DNA of 26,306 nt. Origin: Candidatus Dadabacteria bacterium. Its GTDB lineage: Bacteria; Desulfobacterota_D; UBA1144; Nemesobacterales; CSP1-2. The translations under genes were made by a program, and so were the position numbers. Positions within the stretch are counted from its first letter, which is position 1. Each line of letters begins with the position of its first letter. The DNA lies in the NCBI GenBank assembly GCA_022615255.1, contig JAKEHC010000161.1:1-26306 (forward strand). Reading direction: 5' to 3'. Shown piece after piece: positions 15,760 to 23,850 of the stretch. The notes beneath the pieces were generated by a model, which saw nothing but the letters and a program-made list of their open reading frames with translations, ran no database searches and was not told where the DNA came from.

Positions 15760-15989
15760 AACTGCCCTCCATACATTAGCTGTATAAAATGTATTTTAAA
15801 TTAACCACAATGCCAGGTACATTGCAACCTTACAAACTTTACGCAATTACCTTATTTTCAATTATGATAAAGGAAGAAGAGCAGGTACCAGGTTTTTAAT
15901 AGGTTGAAGTGATTGGAGATAAGCGAAAATCGTTTTGAGATCCTCATTCTCAAGTGGGCGATCAACTTGCCCTTAGTTTAAAGAGACAC

Positions 15990-16018
15990 TTGAATAGGTA
16001 AGACAAAGGACTTACTAT
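15990..16018 (+). promoter_or_regulatory. Candidate promoter for the secreted lysozyme-like gene
   Basis: TTGAAT (15990-15995), a 17-base spacer and TACTAT (16013-16018) lie about 40 bases before the ATG at 16057. The rest of the 297-bp gap from 15760 holds no ORF or strong hairpin that I can see. Confidence 0.35.
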
Positions 16019-16056
16019 TACTTATTATTTAAAACCGTCACAGCGAAGATATATAG

Positions 16057-16902
16057 ATGAAGGTAAAACTAACATACTGTTTTATAGCATTATTAATTTT
16101 GATTTTACTTAATGTTTCATATTCCCTCGCTGGAGAATCCTGTTCTTCGGTAAAACTAGAAATAATGAGCCCCGACAAACTCCGCTCTAGGAGCTTAAGC
16201 GAGCGCCTAAAATGGTATGAAAATAAACTAAATCCTTGCAATAAGGAGCTAAAAGAAAGCGCAGATCGTAATAATATCCCCGTAGAGCTCCTTAGCACAA
16301 TAATTTTGAATGAGCTTTCAGATATAAATATTTTAGACTTAGGTCAGGAATGGATTGGCGTAGGAAAAGGCTCGGTAGGGATTGCGCAAATCCAGATTGA
16401 TACGGCAATCTTCCACAAGCTGGTAGATGTAAAAGAGAAAGATATTGAAGAATATCAAAACTCAAATGAGGCTGCAAAAAAATTCGATGGTACTAAACCT
16501 ACGAGGGAGGAAGCCTTGAACACCCTTGTTGGGAAAAAGCTCAGCGAGCCCGGAATTGCAGTTGAAGCGGCAGCCAGAGAAATTAAAAAGATATTGGATA
16601 ATATTAAAGCCTGCTACCCGAGTCCTTGGACAAATAATTTTCTCAATGGAGAAATTTCCCTTACAAAAGGAGATCCATATCAAATCTATGACTTTATAAA
16701 AGGTCGGGGTTTAAAAGAAAAAAAGCGTAACCTTGCACGAATGGTTGCTGCCCCTTATAACTCCTCCGGAATTGAATGCGTGCAAAACCCCGGAAACCCT
16801 TTTTCTCCAAACGACGGCGGTCCATTTGCCAATCCAAGAAAAAGGGGTGAATTATCAGCCTTTATTGCCGAGGACTTATTCAAAAGTAATCTCTTTAACT
16901 AA
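16057..16902 (+). CDS. Secreted lysozyme-like / SLT-like protein of unknown specificity
   Basis: The 281-aa protein has a clear signal peptide (about 1-25, hydrophobic core FIALLILILLNVSYSLA). The mature part resembles a diverged lytic transglycosylase fold: ADRNNIPVELLSTIILNELS (69-88, candidate catalytic E86), KGSVGIAQIQ (104-113, matching the SxGxxQ element) and MVAAPYNSSG (229-238, matching the AYNxG element). Cysteines at 29, 61, 186 and 241 could form disulfides. This suggests peptidoglycan cleavage in the periplasm, but overall similarity is loose and the call is an inference from motif order. No good ribosome binding site is visible. Archease follows 28 bp downstream. Confidence 0.6.
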   Translation: MKVKLTYCFIALLILILLNVSYSLAGESCSSVKLEIMSPDKLRSRSLSERLKWYENKLNPCNKELKESADRNNIPVELLSTIILNELSDINILDLGQEWIGVGKGSVGIAQIQIDTAIFHKLVDVKEKDIEEYQNSNEAAKKFDGTKPTREEALNTLVGKKLSEPGIAVEAAAREIKKILDNIKACYPSPWTNNFLNGEISLTKGDPYQIYDFIKGRGLKEKKRNLARMVAAPYNSSGIECVQNPGNPFSPNDGGPFANPRKRGELSAFIAEDLFKSNLFN

Positions 16903-16930
16903 CTGAAGATATAAAATTACTTTAATAAAT

Positions 16931-17344
16931 ATGGACTACGAGATACTAGAACATACAGCAGACGTTTGCATCAGGGTTTATGGAAAATCCCTCGACAAGC
17001 TTTTTGAAAACTCCGCACGTGCAATGATGGATTTAATAACGGATAAAGAGAAAATAAAACCTTCTCAAGAAATTGAAATCGAGGTTGATGGAGAGACCAT
17101 AGAAGAGCTCCTGGTTCACTGGCTACAGGAGATTCTTTATCTTCATGAAGTAAGCAAAATGGTATTTAAGGATTTTAGGCTAAGCCTAATTGGCAAAACT
17201 CATGCGAAAGGAAACGCCTTAGGAGAGAAAATTGATATGGACAGACACGAATTACTCTTTGATATTAAGGCAGTCACCTATCACAATTTGAAAATAGAAC
17301 CTGTAAATGATAGATTGAAAGTAGATATTGTGTTTGATGTGTAA
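16931..17344 (+). CDS. Archease, activator of the RNA ligase RtcB
   Basis: The 137-aa protein shows the archease family pattern: YEILEHTADVCIRVYGKSL (metal-site D11), LFENSARAMMDLI, a central VHWLQEILYLHEV, the DIKAVTYHNLKI strand and a terminal VDIVFDV with D136. Archease speeds guanylylation of RtcB and allows multiple turnovers. The rtcB gene is next on the same strand, 179 bp away, which supports the call. The gap holds a dispersed repeat. The archease has the usual full length. Confidence 0.93.
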   Translation: MDYEILEHTADVCIRVYGKSLDKLFENSARAMMDLITDKEKIKPSQEIEIEVDGETIEELLVHWLQEILYLHEVSKMVFKDFRLSLIGKTHAKGNALGEKIDMDRHELLFDIKAVTYHNLKIEPVNDRLKVDIVFDV

Positions 17345-17380
17345 TAAGAACTTGATTTCTTTACACTGGATGACAGAGCC

Positions 17381-17427
17381 TGTCATTGCGAGAATCCAGA
17401 GCTTGTCGAAGGGGACGAAGCAATCCC
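17381..17427. repeat. Dispersed palindromic repeat fragment (GTCATTGCGAG...GAAGCAATC type)
   Basis: TGTCATTGCGAGAATC at the left and GGACGAAGCAATCCC at the right are the two ends of a palindromic intergenic element that is common in many bacterial genomes (consensus roughly GTCATTGCGAG with GACGAAGCAATC). The central part differs here. It sits in the archease-rtcB gap. That it is multi-copy in this genome is inferred from memory of the motif; only one copy is in the window. Confidence 0.55.
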
Positions 17428-17523
17428 AAATAGACGAGAGCACTTCCCGCCCAAGACTTCATCGGTGGTTGCTATGACAACTCTCTTTATTTATATTCCA
17501 ACTTCAGTGGGGTGACGAGGGCT

Positions 17524-18969
17524 ATGAATGAATCGATTAATCTTGTAAAAATACACGATTATCTCTGGGAGATTCCTAAAAAGGGTGGGATGCGCGTTCC
17601 GGGAAGGGTTTATGCTACGGAAAGCATGTTAAAAGACATTCAGAAAGACAAAGCCCTTGAGCAGGTAGTTAACGTTGCCCATCTTCCTGGGATTCAAAAA
17701 TACTCCATCGCTATGCCTGATATACACTGGGGGTACGGGTTTCCGATAGGAGGGGTTGCCGCTATGGATGTAGAAGAAGGCGTCATCTCACCCGGAGGAG
17801 TAGGTTACGATATTAATTGCGGCGTAAGGCTCATGAGTACAAATCTAATTGAGGAAGAAGTAAGACCAAAACTGAGAGAGCTAGTTTCAGAGCTATTCTA
17901 TAGGGTGCCATCCGGAGTCGGGTCAAGTGGAAAAATCAAGCTTTCCAAAAACGATTATAAAGACCTTATAAAAAAGGGGGCAAAATGGGCGGTAGAACAA
18001 GGATGGGGTGAGGCTCAAGATTTAGAAAGGATTGAAGATTACGGAACGTTTCCAGGTGCCAATTATGACACGATAAGCCAAAAGGCTTTTGAAAGAGGAA
18101 GCGACGAGCTCGGAACGCTAGGCTCGGGAAACCATTTTCTTGAGGTAGACATAGTGGATGAAATTAAGGATTTACAAGTCGCAGATGATTTTGGACTTTT
18201 TAAGGATCAAGTGTGTGTCATGATACATTGCGGCTCTCGTGGTTTTGGTCATCAGATCTGCACAGATTACATTGACAGGATGCTTTCTTATATGAGAAGA
18301 GAAGAGATTAATCTTCCAGATAAACAACTCGCATGCGCTCATATTAAATCAAAAGAAGGTAGAGATTACCTTTCGGCCTTTGCGGCTGCAGTAAATTATG
18401 CTTGGGCTAATAGGCAGATAATTATGTCATTTGCCAGAGAGTCTTTTTATAGGATTTTCAAAATTGGCCCAAGGGACTTAGGGGGACACCTAGTTTATGA
18501 TATAAGTCATAACATAGCAAAGTTTGAAGAGCATAAGGTAAACGGAGAGATGAAAAAGGTATGTGTTCACAGAAAAGGGGCAACAAGGGCGTTTCCCAAA
18601 GGGCATCCCCTTGTACCAGAAATATACAGAAACGTTGGTCAGCCTGTTTTTATTCCAGGAGATATGGGCAGAGCCTCGTTTGTTCTAGTTGGAACTGAGG
18701 CGGCATTAGATGAAACATTTGGAACTAGCTGTCACGGAGCAGGAAGGATGCTTTCCAGAAATGAAGCTGTAAGAAGGGGAAAGAATAGAGACCTTTTTTC
18801 AGAGCTTGAAAGGAGAGGAATAATTCTCATAGCAAGGGGAAAAAGAACGGTTCTTGAAGAAATGCCTGAGGCATACAAGTATGTGGAGGATGTTTGTGAT
18901 GTAGTGCATAACGCTCAGATAGCCAAAAAGGTAGCGAGGCTAAGACCGATTGGCGTAGTAAAGGGGTAA
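17524..18969 (+). CDS. rtcB: RNA-splicing ligase RtcB
   Basis: RtcB joins RNA 2',3'-cyclic phosphate or 3'-phosphate ends to 5'-OH ends using GTP and manganese, in tRNA splicing or RNA repair. With the ATG at 17524 the protein has 481 aa. Its active-site residues are D96 and C99 (GYDINCG), H204 (GSGNHFLEVD), H235 (IHCGSRGFGHQ), H329 (DISHNI) and the guanylated H404 (TSCHGAGR). That numbering is within one residue of the Pyrococcus enzyme, which supports this start over the in-frame GTG at 17512. MPDIHWGYGFPIGG is also diagnostic. It follows archease, its activator. Confidence 0.97.
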   Translation: MNESINLVKIHDYLWEIPKKGGMRVPGRVYATESMLKDIQKDKALEQVVNVAHLPGIQKYSIAMPDIHWGYGFPIGGVAAMDVEEGVISPGGVGYDINCGVRLMSTNLIEEEVRPKLRELVSELFYRVPSGVGSSGKIKLSKNDYKDLIKKGAKWAVEQGWGEAQDLERIEDYGTFPGANYDTISQKAFERGSDELGTLGSGNHFLEVDIVDEIKDLQVADDFGLFKDQVCVMIHCGSRGFGHQICTDYIDRMLSYMRREEINLPDKQLACAHIKSKEGRDYLSAFAAAVNYAWANRQIIMSFARESFYRIFKIGPRDLGGHLVYDISHNIAKFEEHKVNGEMKKVCVHRKGATRAFPKGHPLVPEIYRNVGQPVFIPGDMGRASFVLVGTEAALDETFGTSCHGAGRMLSRNEAVRRGKNRDLFSELERRGIILIARGKRTVLEEMPEAYKYVEDVCDVVHNAQIAKKVARLRPIGVVKG

Positions 18970-18973
18970 TAAA

Positions 18974-18997
18974 ACAAGATACAAGATACAAAATACA
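18974..18997. repeat. Short tandem repeat after rtcB
   Basis: Three near-identical copies of a 7-base unit, ACAAGAT, ACAAGAT and ACAAAAT (18974-18994), followed by a partial copy, fill the rtcB-serS gap. It looks like simple-sequence slippage. Confidence 0.6.
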
Positions 18998-19047
18998 GGA
19001 CTCAAGATAAAATAAATCATGTACCATGAATTATTTTAAAAGAAACT

Positions 19048-20328
19048 ATGCTTGATCCAAAATTTATTAAAGAAAACATTGATTATGTGAAGCGTAAGAT
19101 GAAAGAGCGCGGGGTTACCATAGACCTTGAGAGTTTTCTCACGCTTGAAGAAGAAAGGAAACGAATAATCCGTGAGGTTGAAGAGCTTGAGCGCCTGAGA
19201 AATACTGGCTCGAAAAAAGTCGGAGAACTTAAGAGACAGGGAAAGAATGCAGAAGCCGAAAAGCTTCATATGGAGTTAAAGCTATCTTCAGAAAAAGTCA
19301 AAGAACTCGAAGATAAAAGAACAGAAATCGAGAATGAATTCAGAGACCTTCTTCTTAGAATTCCTAATGTACCTCATCCCTCCGTCCCCTTCGAGAAGAA
19401 TTCTTCAGGTAATGTAGAAATAAAACGCTCGGGCAGCCCTAGAGAATTCGATTTTGAACCCAAAGACCACGTAGAGATTGGAAAGAAGCTAGATATCCTC
19501 GATTTGGATAGAGCCTCAAAAATTACAGGAGCGAGGTTTGCTCTTTATAAAGGATTAGGCGCCAGGCTTGAGAGGGCTCTTATAAATTTCATGCTCGACC
19601 TTCATGTAAATGAGCACGGGTATGAAGAAGTGCTTCCACCTTTTATGGCTAATCGAGACAGCTTTATAGGAACCGGAAATCTTCCTAAATTTGAAGAAGA
19701 TTTATTCAAGGTAGACGGAACGGATTTTTACCTGATTCCTACAGGAGAGGTCCCCATAACAAACATTCATAGAGATGAGATAATAGACGAAGAAGAGCTT
19801 CCTAAGAATTATGCGGCATACACCCCGTGCTTCAGGAAAGAGGCTGGCTCATATGGAAAGGACGTGCGTGGAATTATAAGGCAGCACCAGTTTAACAAGG
19901 TTGAGCTTGTCAAATTCGCAACTCCCGAAAATTCTTACGCCGAACTTGAATCCTTAACCAAGGATGCCACTCGTGTGCTAGAACTTCTAGAGCTCCCGCA
20001 TCGAATCATGCTTCTCTCCACAGGTGATATGGGATTTTCATCGGCAAAAACCTACGATATCGAGGTTTGGATTCCCAGCGAAAATACATACAGAGAAATC
20101 TCTTCTTGCAGCAACTTCGAGGATTTTCAGGCAAGGAGGGCAAATATAAGATACCGCCCAAAGGGTGGAGGAAAACCCAGATTCCTTCACACGTTAAACG
20201 GCTCCGGGCTCGCAGTCGGTAGAACCGTTGTCGCTCTGCTAGAGAATTGCCAAGAGCGTGATGGGTCGGTCATAATCCCAAAAGCCCTCGTTCCCTACAT
20301 GAGAGGTGTGGAGAGAATCCATTCTTAA
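19048..20328 (+). CDS. serS: Seryl-tRNA synthetase
   Basis: The 426-aa class II synthetase charges tRNA-Ser (and tRNA-Sec if present). An N-terminal antiparallel coiled-coil arm (about 30-105) is rich in Glu and Lys and contacts the long variable arm of tRNA-Ser. The catalytic core has PTGEVPITN (231-239), motif 2 with CFRKEAGSYGKDVRG (261-275) and motif 3 with LNGSGLAVGRTVVALLENCQ (383-402). Length and order are standard. The ATG lies 78 bp after rtcB, in AT-rich sequence with a weak ribosome binding site. Confidence 0.98.
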   Translation: MLDPKFIKENIDYVKRKMKERGVTIDLESFLTLEEERKRIIREVEELERLRNTGSKKVGELKRQGKNAEAEKLHMELKLSSEKVKELEDKRTEIENEFRDLLLRIPNVPHPSVPFEKNSSGNVEIKRSGSPREFDFEPKDHVEIGKKLDILDLDRASKITGARFALYKGLGARLERALINFMLDLHVNEHGYEEVLPPFMANRDSFIGTGNLPKFEEDLFKVDGTDFYLIPTGEVPITNIHRDEIIDEEELPKNYAAYTPCFRKEAGSYGKDVRGIIRQHQFNKVELVKFATPENSYAELESLTKDATRVLELLELPHRIMLLSTGDMGFSSAKTYDIEVWIPSENTYREISSCSNFEDFQARRANIRYRPKGGGKPRFLHTLNGSGLAVGRTVVALLENCQERDGSVIIPKALVPYMRGVERIHS

Positions 20329-20342
20329 TAAATTTACCCGAC

Positions 20343-20516
20343 ATGAAAGAATACGCGGTGGAATTACCAAAAGAAGCAGGCGGCAAGGTGACTGAATTTA
20401 AAGGACGAGATTGGAAGCTCAATAAATCAGACCTAATTCTTAGTAATAGCAAGATAAATAAAGAGCTGGTTGTAAAGTTAAAAGAAGCCCTACAAGGCTC
20501 AGGCTTTTACATATGA
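20343..20516 (+). CDS. 57-aa hypothetical protein coupled to the downstream flavoprotein gene
   Basis: A short ORF starts ATG AAA GAA TAC (20343) and ends TGA (20514-20516). It encodes 57 aa: MKEYAVELPKEAGGKVTEFK opens it and KELVVKLKEALQGSGFYI closes it. Its stop overlaps the ATG of the next gene in an ATGA (20513-20516), the sign of translational coupling. The product is soluble and rich in Lys and Glu, with no recognised family. It begins 14 bp after serS. The overlap and codon use like its neighbours support a real gene, though the ribosome binding site is weak. Confidence 0.55.
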   Translation: MKEYAVELPKEAGGKVTEFKGRDWKLNKSDLILSNSKINKELVVKLKEALQGSGFYI

Positions 20517-21694
20517 TGAATAATCCTAACAAGATTTATGATGTGATCATAGTGGGTGCAGGGCCTGCAGGGGGGATGTGCGCATATGAGCTTTCAAAAA
20601 GGAGTTTAAGCGTACTTATTTTAGAGAAAGAAAAATTACCAAGGTATAAAGTATGCGCAGGGGGATTAACAACTAAGGCAGTTGAAATTATATCAGAAGA
20701 TTTTCAAGATTTAACAGAAAATTATACCTACAACATCCACCTAACCCTCAATCACAAATGGGGATTTTCTAAAATTACGCCATTTCCAATAGTAACTATG
20801 GTAATGCGGGATATGTTTGACCTCTTTCTAGTCCAGAAATCAGTCGAAAAAGGTTCTTATCTGATTGATCAAACAAAAGTATCCGAGATAAATGAGTTAG
20901 CCGATTACACGGTCGCAAAGACAGACCGGGGAAACTTTGTGTCAAAGGTTATTGTTGGTGGAGACGGAGTGAACAGCATTGTCGCTCGTTCGCTTGGACT
21001 GAGGAACAAGCGAAGGCTCGGCATTGCAATTGAGGGAGAGATTTTCCCTAATAACCTTTCAGCCGACATATCTAGCTATAATGGGTCCCTCCATCTTGAT
21101 TTTAATGTAATCCCAAAAGGCTACGGATGGATTTTCCCGAAAAGAAACCATCTATCTGTTGGGGTGTTCACGACCCTGCCGAAGATAAAAGATATCAAAG
21201 AATATTTCTCCCTCTACCTAGAAAGAAAGAGCTTAAGTAATAATTACACCTGCTCTTCGCTGATAGGACACCAGATTCCACTAGGCGGTAGTTATGAAAA
21301 GCTAAATACAAAAAGGGGGCTATTAATTGGAGACGCTGCAGGGCTTGCCGATCCTATAACAGGTGAAGGTATATACTATGGGCTTAGAAGCGGGCAAATT
21401 GCGGCAGAAGCAATCTATAGAAGCTTAACAGCAGACTCATTAAGCTTAAATAAATATTCATCCGAGGTTGCAAGTGAAATCATAACTGAATTGAAATATG
21501 CAAGTTATATAGCCGCTCTTTTCTATAACCTGCCTTTAATAACATATAACTTAGCGAGAAAGATAAATAAGTTTAGTGAAGCTTACGTTAGTATTATTAA
21601 AGGTGAAACGTCATATAAGGACATTTTTACAAAAATGCCTAAATATTTAGGAAGGTTATTATATCTTATTAAAAATATTGGTAGATGTTATTGA
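20513..21694 (+). CDS. Geranylgeranyl-reductase-family FAD-dependent oxidoreductase
   Basis: The 393-aa flavoprotein opens with the dinucleotide-binding YDVIIVGAGPAGGMCAYELS (9-28). The family motif PRYKVCAGGLTTKA (43-56) follows, then VIVGGDGVNSIVARSLG (147-163) and LLIGDAAGLADPITGEGIYY (270-289), which binds the FAD. This group reduces double bonds of isoprenoid chains (geranylgeranyl lipids, quinone or chlorophyll side chains) or acts on related substrates; the true substrate cannot be read from sequence. The C-terminal third (about 330-393) is less conserved. Two ATGs stand in tandem (20513 and 20516); the first overlaps the stop of the 57-aa ORF. It is convergent with frr. Confidence 0.88.
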   Translation: MMNNPNKIYDVIIVGAGPAGGMCAYELSKRSLSVLILEKEKLPRYKVCAGGLTTKAVEIISEDFQDLTENYTYNIHLTLNHKWGFSKITPFPIVTMVMRDMFDLFLVQKSVEKGSYLIDQTKVSEINELADYTVAKTDRGNFVSKVIVGGDGVNSIVARSLGLRNKRRLGIAIEGEIFPNNLSADISSYNGSLHLDFNVIPKGYGWIFPKRNHLSVGVFTTLPKIKDIKEYFSLYLERKSLSNNYTCSSLIGHQIPLGGSYEKLNTKRGLLIGDAAGLADPITGEGIYYGLRSGQIAAEAIYRSLTADSLSLNKYSSEVASEIITELKYASYIAALFYNLPLITYNLARKINKFSEAYVSIIKGETSYKDIFTKMPKYLGRLLYLIKNIGRCY

Positions 21695-21793
21695 GTAGCA
21701 TTTTAAGTATTGTTGATAATCATTTAAAGTTAATATGAGGCTTTAAAAAGTGTGGATAAATAATGACCTATCTGCTTAAAGTCAAATCTTGCT

Positions 21794-21827
21794 AATTTTC
21801 TTAACTATCTGCGATTCTAAGAAAATT
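21794..21827. terminator. AT-rich inverted repeat between convergent genes
   Basis: AATTTTCTTA (21794-21803) and TAAGAAAATT (21818-21827) form a perfect 10-bp stem with a 14-base loop in the 231-bp gap between the flavoprotein gene and frr, which converge. A bidirectional terminator is possible, but the stem is AT-rich and no long T-tract follows. Confidence 0.3.
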
Positions 21828-21925
21828 TATCAAATTGAGAAAAAGATATGAAAGGGTTAAAGAATAGTCCGGTTTTAGTGATATTTGGTTGGTCTACAGT
21901 TAAATTCGGTTAATTAATATTCGCG

Positions 21926-22498
21926 CTAAAACTGCATAATTTCCTTTTCTTTCCTTTCTAAGGTCTCATTAATTTTCTTTATAAAATCGTCTGTAATCTC
22001 CTGAACCTTGGTAAGACTCTTTTTGGCTTCATCTTCAGTCACCTTTTTTCCCTTCTCCGCCTCTTTAACAAGATTGTTTGTGTCTTTTCTTATCTGTCTT
22101 ACTGCTACTCTATAGTCCTCGGCAGTTTTTGATACATGTTTAACAAGCTCCTTTCTTCTATCCTCGGTGAGATGAGGTATTGCCAATCTTATCACCTTCC
22201 CATCATTTGAAGGGTTTATGCCGAGATCAGATTGCCTGATTGCTTTCTCAATGCTTGAGACAGCAGCTATATCCCATGGTTGAATTAATATTAGCCTAGG
22301 TTCGGGAACAGAAATCGTTGCAAGCTGAACGAGCGGTGTTTGGGTACCATAATAATCAACCTTTATATGCTCAACCAGGGTAGTAGAAGCCCTTCCCGTC
22401 CTTACTTTATTAAGCTCCATTTTAAACACATCTATGGATTTATTCATCCTTTTTTTCATATCATCGAGAATCTGATTGATGCTCATTATTTCACTCAT
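21926..22498 (-). CDS. frr: Ribosome recycling factor
   Basis: The 190-aa protein splits post-termination ribosomes together with EF-G. The family pattern is complete: an N-terminal helix, ELNKVRTGRASTTLVEHIKV with the YYGTQTPLVQLATISVPEPR beta domain, GKVIRLAIPHLTEDRRKELV and the long C-terminal helix bundle ending LERKEKEIMQF. Its ATG (22498) overlaps the pyrH stop as ATGA, so translation is probably coupled. An ATG four codons on is a possible alternative. It ends the rpsB-tsf-pyrH-frr unit; the usual follower uppS lies about 12 kb away. Confidence 0.98.
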   Translation of the reverse strand: MSEIMSINQILDDMKKRMNKSIDVFKMELNKVRTGRASTTLVEHIKVDYYGTQTPLVQLATISVPEPRLILIQPWDIAAVSSIEKAIRQSDLGINPSNDGKVIRLAIPHLTEDRRKELVKHVSKTAEDYRVAVRQIRKDTNNLVKEAEKGKKVTEDEAKKSLTKVQEITDDFIKKINETLERKEKEIMQF

Positions 22499-23238
22499 TC
22501 TTGGGCGCTCCTGACAGTTGTTCCTATCTCTTCACCCATGATAATCCTCTTTATATTGCCAGGCTCAAATAGATTGAAAACTACGATCGGAATGCCGCTC
22601 TCCATGCAAAGTGATATGGCAGTAGCATCCATTATTTTTAATCCTAGCTTTAGTACTTCCATATAATTTAGTTCCTTAAATTTCCGTGCATCATCGTATC
22701 TCATCGGATCTCTATCATACACACCATCGACTTTAGTAGCTTTAAGAATAACCTCAGCCCCAATCTCAAGCGCCCTTAACGTAGCGGCGGTATCCGTCGT
22801 GAAAAAAGGGTTCCCAGTTCCAGCGGCAAGTATAATAATCCTCCCCTTTTCCAGATGCCTTATTGCTCTTCTTCTGATATAAGGCTCGGCTACCTGCTTG
22901 ATCTCAAGGGCTGTCTGGACGCGTGTGACGATTCCTTTCCTCTCAAGGGAGTCCTGCAGAGCAAGGGCGTTTATGACAGTTGCTATCATGCCCATATAGT
23001 CCGCCGTTGCTCTGTCCATGCCGGTTGCCGCACCAGCAACGCCCCTGAATATATTTCCACCCCCTATTACAAGGGCTATTTCGACACCGAAGGCATGAAT
23101 TTCTCTTATCTCTTCTGAAATTGTTTCTAGAACACTAAGACTTATGCCGTAATTTTGATCACCCTGAAGCGCTTCACCACTAAGCTTAAGAAGAATCCTC
23201 TTATACCTAGGTTTTGATAAAGGGTTTAAAGACTTCAT
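22495..23238 (-). CDS. pyrH: Uridylate kinase (UMP kinase)
   Basis: The 247-aa amino-acid-kinase-fold enzyme phosphorylates UMP to UDP. Visible motifs are KRILLKLSGEALQGDQNYGI at the N-terminus, VIGGGNIFRGVAGA, MDRATADYMGMIATVINALA, AAGTGNPFFTTDTAATLRA and ILKATKVDGVYDRDPM. These match the hexameric bacterial PyrH. It begins 6 bp after tsf and overlaps frr by four bases. Confidence 0.98.
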   Translation of the reverse strand: MKSLNPLSKPRYKRILLKLSGEALQGDQNYGISLSVLETISEEIREIHAFGVEIALVIGGGNIFRGVAGAATGMDRATADYMGMIATVINALALQDSLERKGIVTRVQTALEIKQVAEPYIRRRAIRHLEKGRIIILAAGTGNPFFTTDTAATLRALEIGAEVILKATKVDGVYDRDPMRYDDARKFKELNYMEVLKLGLKIMDATAISLCMESGIPIVVFNLFEPGNIKRIIMGEEIGTTVRSAQE

Positions 23239-23244
23239 TTAACT

Positions 23245-23850
23245 TTACTCAATAGATTCACCCAACTGATATCTTACAAACCTCCTTACAACAATGTTCT
23301 CTCCTAGCTGAGCAACCATAGAGCTTATCAAATCACGGATCCTAATCTTTGGGTCTCTAATATAGGTTTGTTCAATGAGACATATCTCTTCATAAAATTT
23401 CTCAATCTTTCCTTGAACAATCTTATCAGCAACGCTGACTGGTTTTCCGGATTCTATTACCTGAGCCATCATTATCTCTCTCTCTTTTAAATAAACTGAC
23501 TCAGGCACATCTTCTCGGCTTATAAATCTCGGATTTGCAGCGGCAATCTGCATTGCGATCTCTTTTGCAAGCCTTTGGAATCCCTCGTTTCTTGCTACAA
23601 AATCAGTCTCACAGTTTACTTCAAGCATCACCCCTATCTTCCCACCGGCATGAATATAAGAAGCTATTACCCCTTCGGGCGTTTCCCTTCCAGCCTTTTT
23701 AGCCGCCTTTGCAAGACCCTTAATTCTCAGAATCTCAGCAGCTTTTTCGTAATCACCACTAACCTCCTCTAAAGCCTTCTTACAATCAAGAAAAGGTGCT
23801 CCGGTTCTATCCCTAAGTTCCTTCACCATCTGCGCTGTAACCTCACCCAT
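23245..23850 (-). CDS. tsf: Elongation factor Ts
   Basis: EF-Ts exchanges GDP for GTP on EF-Tu. The N-terminal UBA-like domain reads MVKELRDRTGAPFLDCKKAL and the core carries the hallmark NCETDFVARNEGF. I choose the ATG at 23850 (201 aa): AGGGGG lies nine bases ahead and typical family members start here. A GTG 24 bases earlier is in frame but contains the Shine-Dalgarno. At about 200 aa it is the short form of the family, compared with 283 in E. coli. The start overlaps the end of rpsB by eight bases. Confidence 0.97.
   Translation of the reverse strand: MGEVTAQMVKELRDRTGAPFLDCKKALEEVSGDYEKAAEILRIKGLAKAAKKAGRETPEGVIASYIHAGGKIGVMLEVNCETDFVARNEGFQRLAKEIAMQIAAANPRFISREDVPESVYLKEREIMMAQVIESGKPVSVADKIVQGKIEKFYEEICLIEQTYIRDPKIRIRDLISSMVAQLGENIVVRRFVRYQLGESIE

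Noticed and set aside
16038..16683. Minus-strand frames over the lysozyme-like gene
   Set aside because: The plus-strand frame has a signal peptide and ordered motifs; the reverse frames show neither a start signal nor a family pattern.
21751..21759. Perfect DnaA box (TGTGGATAA, inverse of TTATCCACA)
   Set aside because: Only one copy stands in the gap, with no second box, no dnaA/dnaN and no AT-rich repeat array, so there is no support for an origin.
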